Of a stretch of DNA of 64,000 bases, positions 34,038 to 43,820 are shown piece after piece (positions within the stretch are counted from its first letter, which is position 1; every line of letters starts with the position of its first letter). A program made the position numbers and the translations under genes. A model generated the notes under the pieces. It saw nothing but the letters and a program-made list of their open reading frames with translations. It searched no databases and was not told the DNA's origin. Source of the stretch: Erysipelotrichaceae bacterium (GTDB lineage Bacteria; Bacillota_I; Bacilli_A; Erysipelotrichales; Erysipelotrichaceae). The stretch spans positions 62,001 through 126,000 of the forward strand of contig JAFULQ010000006.1 of assembly GCA_017473265.1 (NCBI GenBank), given 5' to 3'.

Positions 34038-34796
34038 TTTATTTATATACATGATTACTTTACTACAAACACTATCAGGTAAAACCTTTACCAAAATACT
34101 TAATACTTTACTTTGCATATTACAATAAACAATTGCTTTATTTTTCAGTAATCCTTGATATCCCTTTAATGCTACTTCTTTTGCGGTAATTGCATAGTTT
34201 TCTTTTTTGCGTTTCATATTTGCACTTTGTTGAAACTGTGTCTTCACAGAAGGCGGACAAAGCGTTGTCACATGAATATTATGTGGTTTAACTTCTTCCC
34301 TTAATGCACTAGAAAACCTCGTCACAAACGCTTTAGACGCATAATACACCGACATCTTTGGACCACTACACAACCATGCCGTACTTGAAACATTTAATAT
34401 TTTACCACTGTTATTTTGTATCATATCCGGTAAAAATAGATGTGTTAATTGCATTAAAGACACAATATTCAACTGCACCATATCATATTGACGATCCCAA
34501 CTAGAACAAGCATATTCACCAAAATCACCAATACCTACATTATTCACTAAACAATCAATAGTTAAATTCATTTGTTTACAATCGTTATATACATCCATAG
34601 CCGCATCTTTCATTGTTAAATCTTTACAAACACAACAAACAGAAACAGCATATGCATCTTCAATTTCTACTTTTACTTTATGTAAATTCTCTTCATTACG
34701 AGCTACTAATACAAGATTATAACCATTAGACGCAAATACTTTAGCTAACTCTTTCCCAATACCCTGACTCGCTCCTGTAATTAAGGCATAAGACAT
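34032..34796 (-). CDS. Short-chain dehydrogenase (DltE-like)
   Basis: The product has 254 residues: cofactor loop GASQGIGKELA at 7-17, NNVG at about 89-92, Ser in VSSTAW and YYASKAF as the Tyr-Lys pair. The FSSALREEVKPHNIHVTTLC stretch is typical of COG0300 (DltE-type) reductases. The substrate is unknown. It marks the right border of the accessory region and is convergent with higA. A near-consensus site is not obvious before its ATG. Confidence 0.9.
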   Translation of the reverse strand: MSYALITGASQGIGKELAKVFASNGYNLVLVARNEENLHKVKVEIEDAYAVSVCCVCKDLTMKDAAMDVYNDCKQMNLTIDCLVNNVGIGDFGEYACSSWDRQYDMVQLNIVSLMQLTHLFLPDMIQNNSGKILNVSSTAWLCSGPKMSVYYASKAFVTRFSSALREEVKPHNIHVTTLCPPSVKTQFQQSANMKRKKENYAITAKEVALKGYQGLLKNKAIVYCNMQSKVLSILVKVLPDSVCSKVIMYINKE

Positions 34797-34829
34797 AAAA
34801 CCACCTCAACACTATGATACCACTAAAAA

Positions 34830-34856
34830 AAGTGATAAACATTACATTTATCACTT
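34830..34856 (-). terminator. Terminator of the MATE gene
   Basis: AAGTGATAAA / TTTATCACTT stem, 7-base loop, seven T residues on the minus strand; overlaps the stop codon. Confidence 0.88.
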
Positions 34857-36213
34857 AAGCTTCAACTGCTAACTTTTTCTTAACCTTACCCAAAACAAAT
34901 ACAAACGTTAGAATATGTAACCCAGCCGTAATTATCCAACTAATTGGATAAGAAATATATACGGTATCAATAATCGGATTCATTGGGAAAATAAAAGCAA
35001 TCCATACAAGTCTAAATACACACGCACCCATTAAAGACACAAACATCGGGAAAATAGAATATCCTAGACCACGCAATGTACCAACCATTACATCCATAAT
35101 GCCACATAAGAAATATACCTTACATACATAACTCAAACGAATCATACCCGCTTCAATAGAAGGTAACTCCGTCGTATAAATACCCAACAAAGGCTCCCCA
35201 AAATACCAAGCACCCATACCTGTAATCAATCCCACAACAATAACTAAGAACTGACAAGAAAATGCCGTCTTCAATACACGATCCATCTTCTTCGCACCAT
35301 AGTTTTGTGATGTAAAAGTTAAACAAGATTGATAGAAAGCATTCATCGCTACATATACAAAACCTTCAATGTTACTAGCTGCACCATTACCAGCCATAAC
35401 CGCAGAACCAAAACTATTTACTGTAGATTGAATAACTACATTACTCAAAGAGAACACACTACCTTGAATACCCGCAGGCAAACCAATCTTCATAATTTCT
35501 TTTAAACTAGGCCAATCAATCTTCATTTCATCCATAATCAATTGTGTAGGACCCGGTTCATTTTTCAAACAAGTAAATACCATATATGCAGAAATCACTT
35601 GAGAAACCGTAGTCGCAATACCAACACCAGCTACACCCATATGAAAGAAAATAACCAATACTAAATTTAATGCAACATTCACTACACCAGCAATCGCCAA
35701 AAAATACAAAGGTCTTTTTGTATCCCCTTTAGCTCTTAAAATACTAGCACCATAGTTATATAACAACATTGCCGTAATACCCGCAAAATAGATTTGTAAA
35801 TACAAAGTAGACAAATCAATAACATCACTAGGAACAGACATCAATTGTAATAAAGGTCTAGCCATCACAATACCAAATACCGTAAGAATCACACCACCAA
35901 CTAAACTCATACAAATAGCCGTATGCACCGTCTTACGCATTTCATCAAATTGCTTAGCCCCAATTTGTCTAGCAACCAATACATTCGTACCCACAGACAA
36001 ACCCATAAACAAGTTTACAATTAAGTTAACTAATGCACCAGTTGAACTAACAGCTGCCAATGCTTGATGCCCAGCAAAACGTCCAACAACAATAATATCT
36101 GCCGCATTAAATAATAATTGTAATAAACTACTTAACATCAATGGAAAAGAAAACAATAAAATCTTCGGTAACAAGCTACCTTCTGTCATATCCATACGAT
36201 ACGTCTTTGCCAT
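34855..36213 (-). CDS. MATE-family multidrug efflux transporter
   Basis: The product has 452 residues from the ATG at 36211-36213, with AAGGGG upstream; an in-frame start 11 codons earlier reads through the ribosome site. Twelve hydrophobic segments are visible. The start GSLLPKILLFSFPLMLSSLL and NAADIIVVGRFAGHQALAAV, with VLVARQIGAK, are typical of the NorM/DinF-type MATE family. These proteins export cationic drugs using Na+ or H+. It is a single-gene unit with its own terminator. Confidence 0.93.
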   Translation of the reverse strand: MAKTYRMDMTEGSLLPKILLFSFPLMLSSLLQLLFNAADIIVVGRFAGHQALAAVSSTGALVNLIVNLFMGLSVGTNVLVARQIGAKQFDEMRKTVHTAICMSLVGGVILTVFGIVMARPLLQLMSVPSDVIDLSTLYLQIYFAGITAMLLYNYGASILRAKGDTKRPLYFLAIAGVVNVALNLVLVIFFHMGVAGVGIATTVSQVISAYMVFTCLKNEPGPTQLIMDEMKIDWPSLKEIMKIGLPAGIQGSVFSLSNVVIQSTVNSFGSAVMAGNGAASNIEGFVYVAMNAFYQSCLTFTSQNYGAKKMDRVLKTAFSCQFLVIVVGLITGMGAWYFGEPLLGIYTTELPSIEAGMIRLSYVCKVYFLCGIMDVMVGTLRGLGYSIFPMFVSLMGACVFRLVWIAFIFPMNPIIDTVYISYPISWIITAGLHILTFVFVLGKVKKKLAVEA

Positions 36214-36267
36214 AACATCACCCCTTAAAGAAAATTGTACTCTCATTTGTTATGAATTCAATAAAAA

Positions 36268-36287
36268 AATAACTAGTACTAGTTATT
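36268..36287. terminator. Terminator of mscL
   Basis: AATAACTAGT / ACTAGTTATT is a perfect 20-base inverted repeat with T runs on both sides; it contains the mscL stop codon. Confidence 0.88.
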
Positions 36288-36686
36288 TTTCTCTTTCAAT
36301 AAATCACGAATTTCTGTTAATAAAACTTCTTCATTACTAGGTTTAGGAGCAGGTTTAGGCTCTTCCTCTTTTTTACGTTGTAAATTCCCCATCACACGAA
36401 TAATAATAAATATAGTAAGTGCAATAATTAAGAAATCCACAATATTTTGTAAAAACAAACCATATTTAATAGAAATAATAGCATCAGGGTTACTAGCATC
36501 CACTACATATTGTAAATCAGCCAAATTCTTATTACCAATTAACATACTTAATGCAGGCATAACTACATCATTCACAAGTGATGTCACAATCTTATTAAAA
36601 GCACCACCAATGATAACCCCAACAGCCATATCTACTACATTACCCTTTAAAGCAAACTTCTTAAAATCTTCAATAAACTTCTTCAT
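36279..36686 (-). CDS. mscL: Large-conductance mechanosensitive channel
   Basis: The product has 135 residues, the usual MscL length. The N-terminal amphipathic helix and first pore helix read EDFKKFALKGNVVDMAVGVI IGGAF, where the pore constriction lies. The second span is FLIIALTIFIIIRVM and the tail is a charged bundle (RKKEEEPKPAPKPSNEEVLL). It opens on osmotic downshock. ATG at 36684-36686 follows AGGAGATGTAAAT. It shares its neighbourhood with a DUF523 gene 11 bases upstream. Confidence 0.97.
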   Translation of the reverse strand: MKKFIEDFKKFALKGNVVDMAVGVIIGGAFNKIVTSLVNDVVMPALSMLIGNKNLADLQYVVDASNPDAIISIKYGLFLQNIVDFLIIALTIFIIIRVMGNLQRKKEEEPKPAPKPSNEEVLLTEIRDLLKEKNN

Positions 36687-36697
36687 ATTTACATCTC

Positions 36698-37150
36698 CTA
36701 CTTTTTATAGTACTTATCGTACCACAATTTTCCTTCATTTTCATCCATAACTACAATTCCATGTTCCAATAAAACATCTGTAGTAAAACCATTTCCCTCA
36801 CAGAAATTACCAGTAAAGGTACCATCATAGATTCTACCCTTACCACAACTTGGACTATCTGATTTAAGAATTGCATACTCAATTTCAAATTCTTGCGCAA
36901 TATTTAATGCTTCATATGCTCCAAATTCAAATTCTTCGGTAACATCTTTTCCTTCTTTACTCAAAACCAAATCTCCAACACGTTCACTAGGTACTCTAGG
37001 TGTATCCAATCCACCCATTTGTTCAGGACAAATACAAACCCCAATACCACGTTTTACTAGATCACATACATAATCAACTTTTTGACTTTTGCCATCATAA
37101 CGACAATTCTTACCTGCTAAACACGCAGAAACCAATAATTTATCTTGCAT
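36698..37150 (-). CDS. DUF523 family protein
   Basis: The product has 150 residues. It begins KLLVSACLAGKNCRYDGKS and has CPEQMGGLDTPRVPSE and KSDSPSCGKGRIYDG, the conserved cysteine motifs of DUF523 (YbbK-type). The cysteines suggest metal or cofactor binding; the function is not established. ATG at 37148-37150 follows AGGTGATAAT. It is 11 bases upstream of mscL on the same strand. Confidence 0.92.
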   Translation of the reverse strand: MQDKLLVSACLAGKNCRYDGKSQKVDYVCDLVKRGIGVCICPEQMGGLDTPRVPSERVGDLVLSKEGKDVTEEFEFGAYEALNIAQEFEIEYAILKSDSPSCGKGRIYDGTFTGNFCEGNGFTTDVLLEHGIVVMDENEGKLWYDKYYKK

Positions 37151-37180
37151 ATTATCACCTATTTCATTATATAAGAAAAA

Positions 37181-37200
37181 ACGGTAGTTTTCACTACCGT
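37181..37200 (-). terminator. Terminator of the iron-type ABC transporter operon
   Basis: ACGGTAGT / ACTACCGT stem with 4-base loop and a six-T run on the minus strand, touching the permease stop. Confidence 0.9.
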
Positions 37201-38846
37201 TAGAATGTAATTTCTTTTGTTTTTGATACCTTCATGAAGACTACCAAAGAAATAATAGTTGTTGCTGTTAAGATAGTTGCTAAAGCAGCAGCCACACCAT
37301 AGTTTCCTCTTGATACGTTTACATAAATCGCAAGAGTTAATGTAATTGTCTTCAAGTTATAAAGGATAATTGCCGTAGACAATTCAGTAATAATTGTAAT
37401 CCATGATAATATTGCACCTGATAAAATACCATTAGCCATCATAGGAACTGTAATTTTAAAGAATGCTTCAAGCTTCGTAGAACCCAAAGAAATCGCTGCC
37501 TCTTCAATTGACATCGGAATTTGTTGTAAAACCGCAACAGAAGAACGAATGGTATACGGTATTCTTCGGATAATTAGCGCAATAACCATGATTATAGCAG
37601 TACCCGCTAATACAATAGGTTTTTTATTGAATCCTAATACTAAAGCAATACCTACTACAGATCCAGGAATAATATATGGAACCATAGATAAAGTATCAAT
37701 AACTCTATTTAAGAAGTTATTTCTTCTAACAACTAAGTAAGAAATTAAAATCGCTAATACAATAACTAAAGCCAAAGCAATACCACCAATAATAAATGTA
37801 TTTTCAATAGCTTTACCCATAGTATCAAACGCTTTCTTATAACTCATTAAAGAATAACCTTCAACAAAGATCTTACCACTTGTATTTTGGAATGAAGTAT
37901 ACATTACATAAATTTGAGGCGCAAACGCTAACATTACAACACCCCAACAATAGATATTCATTAACCAGCTCTTCCAACCTTTGATTTGTTTACGTTCAAT
38001 TGGATGTAAAGCATTCATTGTAAATTGGAATTTGCTGTTAACCCATCTTTGTAAGAAGAAGATAACTGCAGTAACTAAAATCGCAATAACAGAAATTGCA
38101 GCACCAAAACTATGGTTATTACCAACTTCACCAAAGTAAGCATCATAGATAACAACTGGGAACGTACGATATCCTTCACCTAATAATAATGGAGTACCGA
38201 AATCCGCAAACGCTCTCATGAAAACCAACAATGTAGCCGCTAAAATTGTAGGCATACATAAAGGAATAATCACTTTAAAGAAACGCTTCACTCCACTACA
38301 ACCCATATTTTCACTAGCTTCTAGTAATGAATTATCAATATTTTTCAACGCACCTGAAACATACAAGAATACAAGTGGGAATAATTGTAAAGATAATACT
38401 AATAAGATACCGCCAAATCCATAAATTGTAGGCATTTGGAATCCAGTTAATTTTTCAATTAAAACAGTAATAATACCACTTCTACCTAATAACAAAATCC
38501 AAGAATACGCACCAATAAATGGAGCAGACATACTACACAAAATAATGATAACTTGTAAAAATGTCTTACCCTTAATTTCATACATTTGATAGAAATATGC
38601 TAGTGGCACACCAATAATCAAAGTAATAATCGTTGCACATATACTTACTTCAAATGAATTAAATATAGTTTCTAAATAATAATTTTTTGAGAAAAATTCA
38701 ACAAAGTTTTTTAATGTGAAAACGCCATCAATAACGACAGATTCTTTTAGTAATTGGAATAATGGATAAATAAGAAAAACTGCATATAATATAATGACAA
38801 CAATGGAAATCAGCTTCCAAACGTCTTTTTTATTTGTATTCACCAT
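37200..38846 (-). CDS. ABC transporter permease (FbpB-like, fused double domain)
   Basis: The product has 548 residues and about twelve membrane segments in two homologous halves. Each half has a coupling-helix motif (EASENMGCSGVKRFFKVIIP and EEAAISLGSTKLEAFFKITV). This fused layout is typical of ferric iron and related Fbp/AfuB/PhnV permeases. It lies 5 bases after the ATPase gene and ends at a strong terminator, so it is the last gene of a binding protein-ATPase-permease operon. Confidence 0.93.
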   Translation of the reverse strand: MVNTNKKDVWKLISIVVIILYAVFLIYPLFQLLKESVVIDGVFTLKNFVEFFSKNYYLETIFNSFEVSICATIITLIIGVPLAYFYQMYEIKGKTFLQVIIILCSMSAPFIGAYSWILLLGRSGIITVLIEKLTGFQMPTIYGFGGILLVLSLQLFPLVFLYVSGALKNIDNSLLEASENMGCSGVKRFFKVIIPLCMPTILAATLLVFMRAFADFGTPLLLGEGYRTFPVVIYDAYFGEVGNNHSFGAAISVIAILVTAVIFFLQRWVNSKFQFTMNALHPIERKQIKGWKSWLMNIYCWGVVMLAFAPQIYVMYTSFQNTSGKIFVEGYSLMSYKKAFDTMGKAIENTFIIGGIALALVIVLAILISYLVVRRNNFLNRVIDTLSMVPYIIPGSVVGIALVLGFNKKPIVLAGTAIIMVIALIIRRIPYTIRSSVAVLQQIPMSIEEAAISLGSTKLEAFFKITVPMMANGILSGAILSWITIITELSTAIILYNLKTITLTLAIYVNVSRGNYGVAAALATILTATTIISLVVFMKVSKTKEITF

Positions 38847-38851
38847 AATAT

Positions 38852-39976
38852 TTAATCTTTCTTATATTGATCTAAATCATTCTTTACACCAATAACTAAA
38901 TTACGTTTTCCATCTTCCGTAAAGATATTAATCTTTTCATCTTTAATCTTTAATGAAACCTTAGTGCCTCTAGGAATAATACTATCAATCTTTGACTCTT
39001 GAATAATTTCAACTTCTTCACCAGTTGTTAAATGAACAAAATAGTGAGTATTTAAACCTAAGAATACACTATCATCAATAATCGCTTCTACACCTTCACA
39101 AGAAGCTTCTTGCACTACGAATTCTTCAGGACGAATAGAAACAATAACATCTCTATCCTTCATTTCTTCTGGTTTAATTGTATCCACTTTAAATTCATAG
39201 CCATCAGGCAATACAACATATGCATTACCGTCTTTAACTGTTAATTTAGAGTTTAAGATATTTGTTCTACCAATGAATGTAGATACAAATAAATTACTTG
39301 GACGTTGATAAATATCTTTTGGAGTACCAATATGTTGAATATCTCCACCTTCCATAACCGCAATACGATCACTTACAGCCATCGCTTCTTCTTGGTCATG
39401 TGTTACATAAACTGTTGTAATACCAACGTTATGTTGAATATTCTTAATAACTGTACGCATTTCTACACGTAACTTCGCATCAAGATTTGATAAAGGTTCA
39501 TCCATCAACAATACATCAGGAGTAATTGCAAGAGCACGAGCTAACGCAACACGTTGTTGTTGACCACCAGATAAGCGATCAGGCATTCTATCACGATACT
39601 CATCAATTTGCATCAACTTCAAGAATTTATCTGTTTGTGATTGAATTACATCTGCAGGTAATTTACGGTTTTTCAAACCAAACGCTACGTTTTTTTCAAC
39701 AGTTAAGTTAGGGAAAATTGCATAGTTTTGGAATACCATACCAATATTACGCTTTGCAGGATCCATGTCATTAATTCGCTTATCATTAAAATAGAAATCT
39801 CCTCCTTCGATAGAGTTAAAACCAGCAATCATTCTTAATAGCGTAGTTTTACCACATCCAGAAGGACCAAGAAGGGTGAAAAACTCACCCTCCTTAATAT
39901 CTAATGATAAGTCGGAAATAATGGTATTGTCACCGTATCTTTTAACGGCATCTCTAATTTTAATATTAACACTCAT
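38852..39976 (-). CDS. ABC transporter ATP-binding protein (FbpC/PotA-type)
   Basis: The product has 374 residues. Walker A GPSGCGKTT is near 38-46, the signature LSGGQQQRVALARAL near 136-150, Walker B VLLMDEPLSNLD near 156-167, and the switch histidine in YVTHDQEEAM. A TOBE-type regulatory domain follows (IRPEEFVVQEA). It energises the neighbouring permease. ATG at 39974-39976 follows AAAGAGGCAAGGAAAT. It lies 27 bases after the binding-protein gene. Confidence 0.95.
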   Translation of the reverse strand: MSVNIKIRDAVKRYGDNTIISDLSLDIKEGEFFTLLGPSGCGKTTLLRMIAGFNSIEGGDFYFNDKRINDMDPAKRNIGMVFQNYAIFPNLTVEKNVAFGLKNRKLPADVIQSQTDKFLKLMQIDEYRDRMPDRLSGGQQQRVALARALAITPDVLLMDEPLSNLDAKLRVEMRTVIKNIQHNVGITTVYVTHDQEEAMAVSDRIAVMEGGDIQHIGTPKDIYQRPSNLFVSTFIGRTNILNSKLTVKDGNAYVVLPDGYEFKVDTIKPEEMKDRDVIVSIRPEEFVVQEASCEGVEAIIDDSVFLGLNTHYFVHLTTGEEVEIIQESKIDSIIPRGTKVSLKIKDEKINIFTEDGKRNLVIGVKNDLDQYKKD

Positions 39977-40003
39977 ATTTCCTTGCCTCTTTCAATTATA
40001 AAA

Positions 40004-41026
40004 TTATTGTTGTACTAAATCTAACCATTTTTGTTGCCATTCAGGTTTCTTTTCTGTACAGAAAGGAATATCTTCATAAACAACATTGATATCAGCAAAT
40101 GGAAGGATTTGTTCAGCTGTGTTAGTAATTGTTGGGATTACTGGACGAGCAGTTGTTTGAGCAACAGCTTTTTGACCTTCTTCAGATTGAACGAAGTCGA
40201 TGAATTTTTTAGCATTTTCTAAATGTGGAGCATTCTTAACGATTGCCATACCAGCTGGTAACCATACAGCACCTTCTTCAGGATATACTAATTTAACATT
40301 TGTAGCACCATCAACTAATAAAGATACACATGGGTCTTCATAAGAAACACCAACAGCATATTCACCAGAACTTGTACCTTTGTAGATAGCACTTGAAGAG
40401 TCAACGATCTTACCATCTAAGTTAGCGATAAATTGTTCAACCCATTCCCAAGCTTTATCATCATATGGTTCTTCACCCATAACTAATAACATATTTGTTA
40501 ATTCAGCCCAAGCAGAACTTGATTTAGCTGGGTTACCCATAGCGATTTGGCCTTTTAATGCAGGATTTAATAAATCATTATAACCTTTGAATTCATCTGG
40601 GTTTAATCCTAATTTTTTGAAAACGTCTAAATTTAATAATAATGCAGCTGATCCATCTAATGCGTAACGAGAAACAACACCTGCATAGTTTTGATAAGCT
40701 TCTGGTAAGTTTTTATCATTTGGTGATACATATTCTTCCCATAAAGTTGTATCATTTTCGTAGTTTGCAGGAGTCATTCCACCCCATTGAACATCCGCTT
40801 GTGGATTTTCTTTTTCTGATGCAATACGAGTTAAACAGTCACCTGTACCCAATGTCATAACTTGCACATCGATTTCATATTTTGCTTCGAATGCAGGAAT
40901 AACAGCTTCGATTAATGATTCTGAGTTTGGAGTATAGATAACCAAAACTGCTTCTTCTTCATCACCACAACCAACAAACATTGTTAGCGATAATAAAGCT
41001 ACTAATAATAATTTAAGAACTTTCAT
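40004..41026 (-). CDS. Extracellular solute-binding lipoprotein of Fbp-type transporter
   Basis: The product has 340 residues from the ATG at 41024-41026, which follows GAGGAGGAAAAC; longer in-frame starts have no site. The leader KVLKLLLVALLSLTMFVGC ends in a lipobox cysteine near residue 20. The mature part begins VLVIYTPNSESLIEAVIPAF and ends EQILPFADINVVYEDI, the pattern of Fe(III) and phosphonate-type periplasmic binding proteins. The ligand is uncertain; iron-binding tyrosines cannot be assigned with confidence. A cre-like site upstream suggests carbon-source control. Confidence 0.92.
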   Translation of the reverse strand: MKVLKLLLVALLSLTMFVGCGDEEEAVLVIYTPNSESLIEAVIPAFEAKYEIDVQVMTLGTGDCLTRIASEKENPQADVQWGGMTPANYENDTTLWEEYVSPNDKNLPEAYQNYAGVVSRYALDGSAALLLNLDVFKKLGLNPDEFKGYNDLLNPALKGQIAMGNPAKSSSAWAELTNMLLVMGEEPYDDKAWEWVEQFIANLDGKIVDSSSAIYKGTSSGEYAVGVSYEDPCVSLLVDGATNVKLVYPEEGAVWLPAGMAIVKNAPHLENAKKFIDFVQSEEGQKAVAQTTARPVIPTITNTAEQILPFADINVVYEDIPFCTEKKPEWQQKWLDLVQQ

Positions 41027-41047
41027 GTTTTCCTCCTCGATTACCAT

Positions 41048-41061
41048 TGTAACCGCTTTCT
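41048..41061 (-). promoter_or_regulatory. cre-like site (CcpA) upstream of the ABC transporter operon
   Basis: Minus strand AGAAAGCGGTTACA matches the Firmicutes cre consensus TGWNANCGNTNWCA (either orientation) at 13 of 14 positions. It lies 21 bases before the start codon, where CcpA binding would block transcription. Confidence 0.6.
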
Positions 41062-41262
41062 TTAATAATAGTTTACAACTTGATATACCTATTTTCAACC
41101 TTTTTTCGCTTTTTGTGAAAAATTTGTGTATTCTTCCCAAAAATACAATAAAAACAAAAATAAAACAAAAATATTCTATAAAAATAGTATACTAATTTTT
41201 AACATCACCACCCAAAATCAATTATACAATGACACACATGTAACGTAGAATTATGTCGAATC

Positions 41263-42342
41263 TTACACACTTAACACATCTACCACATCTTTTTTACATG
41301 CCAAATACGCAGGCGCAACACCAGCAATACTTCCAATACCCAAGCACATTAATAATAAATACAAACTCATTGAAATTGTTAGGTGAAAATGACTATCCAA
41401 ATACCAGCTAAATAGCAAAATACACAAAACAGACAAGACCATTCCCATCACATAACCAACCACACTCATCACACACACTTCCAATAAAAACTGTATAAAG
41501 ATTGAAAAATCACTAGCCCCCATTGCCTTACGAATCCCAATTTCACTCTTCCTTTGTTCAACACTAAAAAGCATCACATTTCCAATCCCCAACATACTCA
41601 CAACAAACGACACACAACCAATGATATATAACACCTTTTCCATTAGCTCTAATAACAATTTCATTGCCTCTTTAATCTGTGATTGACAAAAGATTTCATA
41701 CTCTATAGCATACATATCCAAATAATACGAGAGATATTGTTTCGTAAATACTTCATCTGTGCTTTTCATAAGCAGTTGTGTATGACTACTATCATAAAAA
41801 CGATAGGGAACAAACACACACGTATTATCATTTCCATAGAAACTTTCACTCACACTATCCAATATTCCAATCACGGTATACCATTGATTGTGATATAAAA
41901 TACGATCATGTAGTCGAAAGGTATTTGCCAAATCCTTTCCTACAACTACAACATGCTCATCTTCAAAATCATAAAACAAACGACCACTACCAATTTCCAT
42001 TTGATACAAATCAAAATATGAATTTTCCACAAACTTTAAATCATAGACATTTTGTTCAAAATAGAAGATATCACTACCAACAAAGCTATATCTATCTACC
42101 TCTCCATACTGTTCAATATCTTCAACAAAAGTATCTAATAAACCATCCGTACGATCCAAATACCCCATCAACAAATCCGTTCCCATCAAAGATACTTGTT
42201 CTAACAAAGCATTTTGTACAACATAGGAAATATACGAAATCAAACACATACACACAACCGCAATTGCCATACTTAAACAACACAATAACCACCGTAAACC
42301 ATACTTCTTACAATACAAATACAACCACTTTATATTTTGCAC
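41263..42342 (-). CDS. MacB/FtsX-type ABC transporter permease
   Basis: The product has 359 residues and starts at GTG (42340-42342) inside the end of the ATPase gene (13-base overlap). One N-terminal membrane segment is followed by an extracytoplasmic MacB_PCD-like domain (VEDIEQYGEVDRYSF, VVVGKDLANTF) and three C-terminal spans, with EQRKSEIGIRKAMGAS as the FtsX coupling motif. Such permeases power export with a membrane-fusion protein and do not themselves pump small sugars. It is the last gene of the exporter operon. Confidence 0.9.
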   Translation of the reverse strand: MQNIKWLYLYCKKYGLRWLLCCLSMAIAVVCMCLISYISYVVQNALLEQVSLMGTDLLMGYLDRTDGLLDTFVEDIEQYGEVDRYSFVGSDIFYFEQNVYDLKFVENSYFDLYQMEIGSGRLFYDFEDEHVVVVGKDLANTFRLHDRILYHNQWYTVIGILDSVSESFYGNDNTCVFVPYRFYDSSHTQLLMKSTDEVFTKQYLSYYLDMYAIEYEIFCQSQIKEAMKLLLELMEKVLYIIGCVSFVVSMLGIGNVMLFSVEQRKSEIGIRKAMGASDFSIFIQFLLEVCVMSVVGYVMGMVLSVLCILLFSWYLDSHFHLTISMSLYLLLMCLGIGSIAGVAPAYLACKKDVVDVLSV

Positions 42343-42995
42343 TCACAAACCATCCCATTATCTACCCTAAACAAACGATTCCCCAACGATTTATACCGCA
42401 AATCATGGGTAACCAATACAATCGTCATTCCACTACGATTCAATACCTTTAATAACTGCATAATCTGTTGAGCACTCTGATGATCCAAAGCACCCGTAGG
42501 TTCATCACACAAAAGCAACTTCGGTCGATTCATCAACGCCCGAATAATACATACCCTCTGTTTTTGACCACCACTCAATTGATGCGGTAAATGTTGTTTC
42601 CACAAATCCAACTGCAATACCTGTAAATACGACATAATTTGTGCTTCATGCTCTAAATGCTTTCCATACACTAATGGCAACTTAATATTTTCATATACCG
42701 ATAAATAAGGAACTAAATAAAACTGTTGAAACACAAAACCAATGGTATTGGCACGAAACATAGCCAATTGCTTGGCACTATATGAAAAAACATCCACTCC
42801 ATCTACCAAATACTTTCCACTATCCGCACTCAACAAACCACCTAAAATATGTAAAAGTGTACTCTTACCACTACCACTTTTACCAACAATCACCACAAAA
42901 TCACCATCATCAATACACATATTCACATTCTTCAAAGCCTGTACAACTCTACCCTTCATCACAAAATCTTTGGATACACCTTCTAATACAATCAT
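42330..42995 (-). CDS. MacB/LolD-type ABC ATPase
   Basis: The product has 221 residues from the ATG at 42993-42995, which overlaps the adaptor stop as ATGA and follows TTGGAG; a longer in-frame start is not supported. Walker A GKSGSGKSTLL, signature LSGGQKQRVCI, Walker B KLLLCDEPTGALD and VTHDLRY are all present. The EPTGALD form is typical of MacB/LolD/BceA exporters. It partners with the FtsX-type permease and the adaptor. Confidence 0.95.
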   Translation of the reverse strand: MIVLEGVSKDFVMKGRVVQALKNVNMCIDDGDFVVIVGKSGSGKSTLLHILGGLLSADSGKYLVDGVDVFSYSAKQLAMFRANTIGFVFQQFYLVPYLSVYENIKLPLVYGKHLEHEAQIMSYLQVLQLDLWKQHLPHQLSGGQKQRVCIIRALMNRPKLLLCDEPTGALDHQSAQQIMQLLKVLNRSGMTIVLVTHDLRYKSLGNRLFRVDNGMVCECKI

Positions 42996-43816
42996 ACATT
43001 TAGCTCCAACATTTCTTGAACAAATGACAACGACAACCCTTCTAATACACAAATAGCACCATGCAAATGACTTTCACACAAAATCACAGCATTACCATCC
43101 TCAATCCCCACAACCTCTACTTCAACTACATCATCCATCGTAAAATCCATCACATGATCCAACCAAGAATCCAATACGATATACTCCTTATCCCCACAAG
43201 CAACTACACTAGACACTGGTACTTTATATACCTCTTCATATTCCTGAATTGAAAATGTACATTCCACCTCTTCATGTAAAACAAAAGAAGCATCACCCTC
43301 CACATACACCTCATAATAATTCTCACCATTTTGATAATTCGCTATTGAAGAAATTTTAACCACTTTCCCCTTAACATCAGAAAGCTTCACCTCATCATTT
43401 TCACCAACAAATTCAATAAATCTCGAAGGTAATAACACCTTCAACCAAACCTCATCTTTTTTAGCTATTGATATATATGACTCTGTAATCTCCGTAATAA
43501 TGCCATCCATTTCACATAACAACGATTTCGTACCATTACCACTTGTATATTTCAACAATACCTCTTCCTTTTTCACCATATCCCCTACATTCACCAGCTT
43601 TTCAACAATCATACCCGCAATCGGATAACGCACCTCCTTTTTCGCCACCACAACCCCACGCGATTGATACAACTTCGTAAAAGACTCCTGTTTTACTTCA
43701 TGTAATGTTATCGACGCTAACAATTCTTGATTCGCTATACTCGTACACCCTTTCCATAGTCCTAACATCACCACTACAACAACTACTAAAATCACTACTT
43801 TTTTATTTACCTTCAT
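42992..43816 (-). CDS. Efflux adaptor (HlyD/MacA-like) subunit
   Basis: The product has 274 residues with an N-terminal membrane anchor VVILVVVVVVMLGLW. A biotinyl-lipoyl-like region (EVRYPIAGMIVEKLVNVGDM, LCEMDGIITEI) is followed by a beta-barrel segment, as in membrane-fusion proteins of Gram-positive MacAB-type exporters. A long alpha-hairpin is missing, as usual in Firmicutes. The ATG at 43814-43816 has no good ribosome site, but a dispersed repeat lies directly upstream. It is the first gene of the operon. Confidence 0.82.
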   Translation of the reverse strand: MKVNKKVVILVVVVVVMLGLWKGCTSIANQELLASITLHEVKQESFTKLYQSRGVVVAKKEVRYPIAGMIVEKLVNVGDMVKKEEVLLKYTSGNGTKSLLCEMDGIITEITESYISIAKKDEVWLKVLLPSRFIEFVGENDEVKLSDVKGKVVKISSIANYQNGENYYEVYVEGDASFVLHEEVECTFSIQEYEEVYKVPVSSVVACGDKEYIVLDSWLDHVMDFTMDDVVEVEVVGIEDGNAVILCESHLHGAICVLEGLSLSFVQEMLELNV

Positions 43817-43820
43817 ACTT

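Noticed and set aside
38852-41026. Assigning the ABC transporter firmly to iron
   Set aside because: The Fbp-type layout fits several anions; ligand residues cannot be fixed from sequence and the cre-like site argues for caution.
41778-42452. 224-codon plus-strand open frame opposite the exporter genes
   Set aside because: Its composition (His, Tyr, Asn rich) is that of a shadow of well-supported ABC transporter genes on the other strand.
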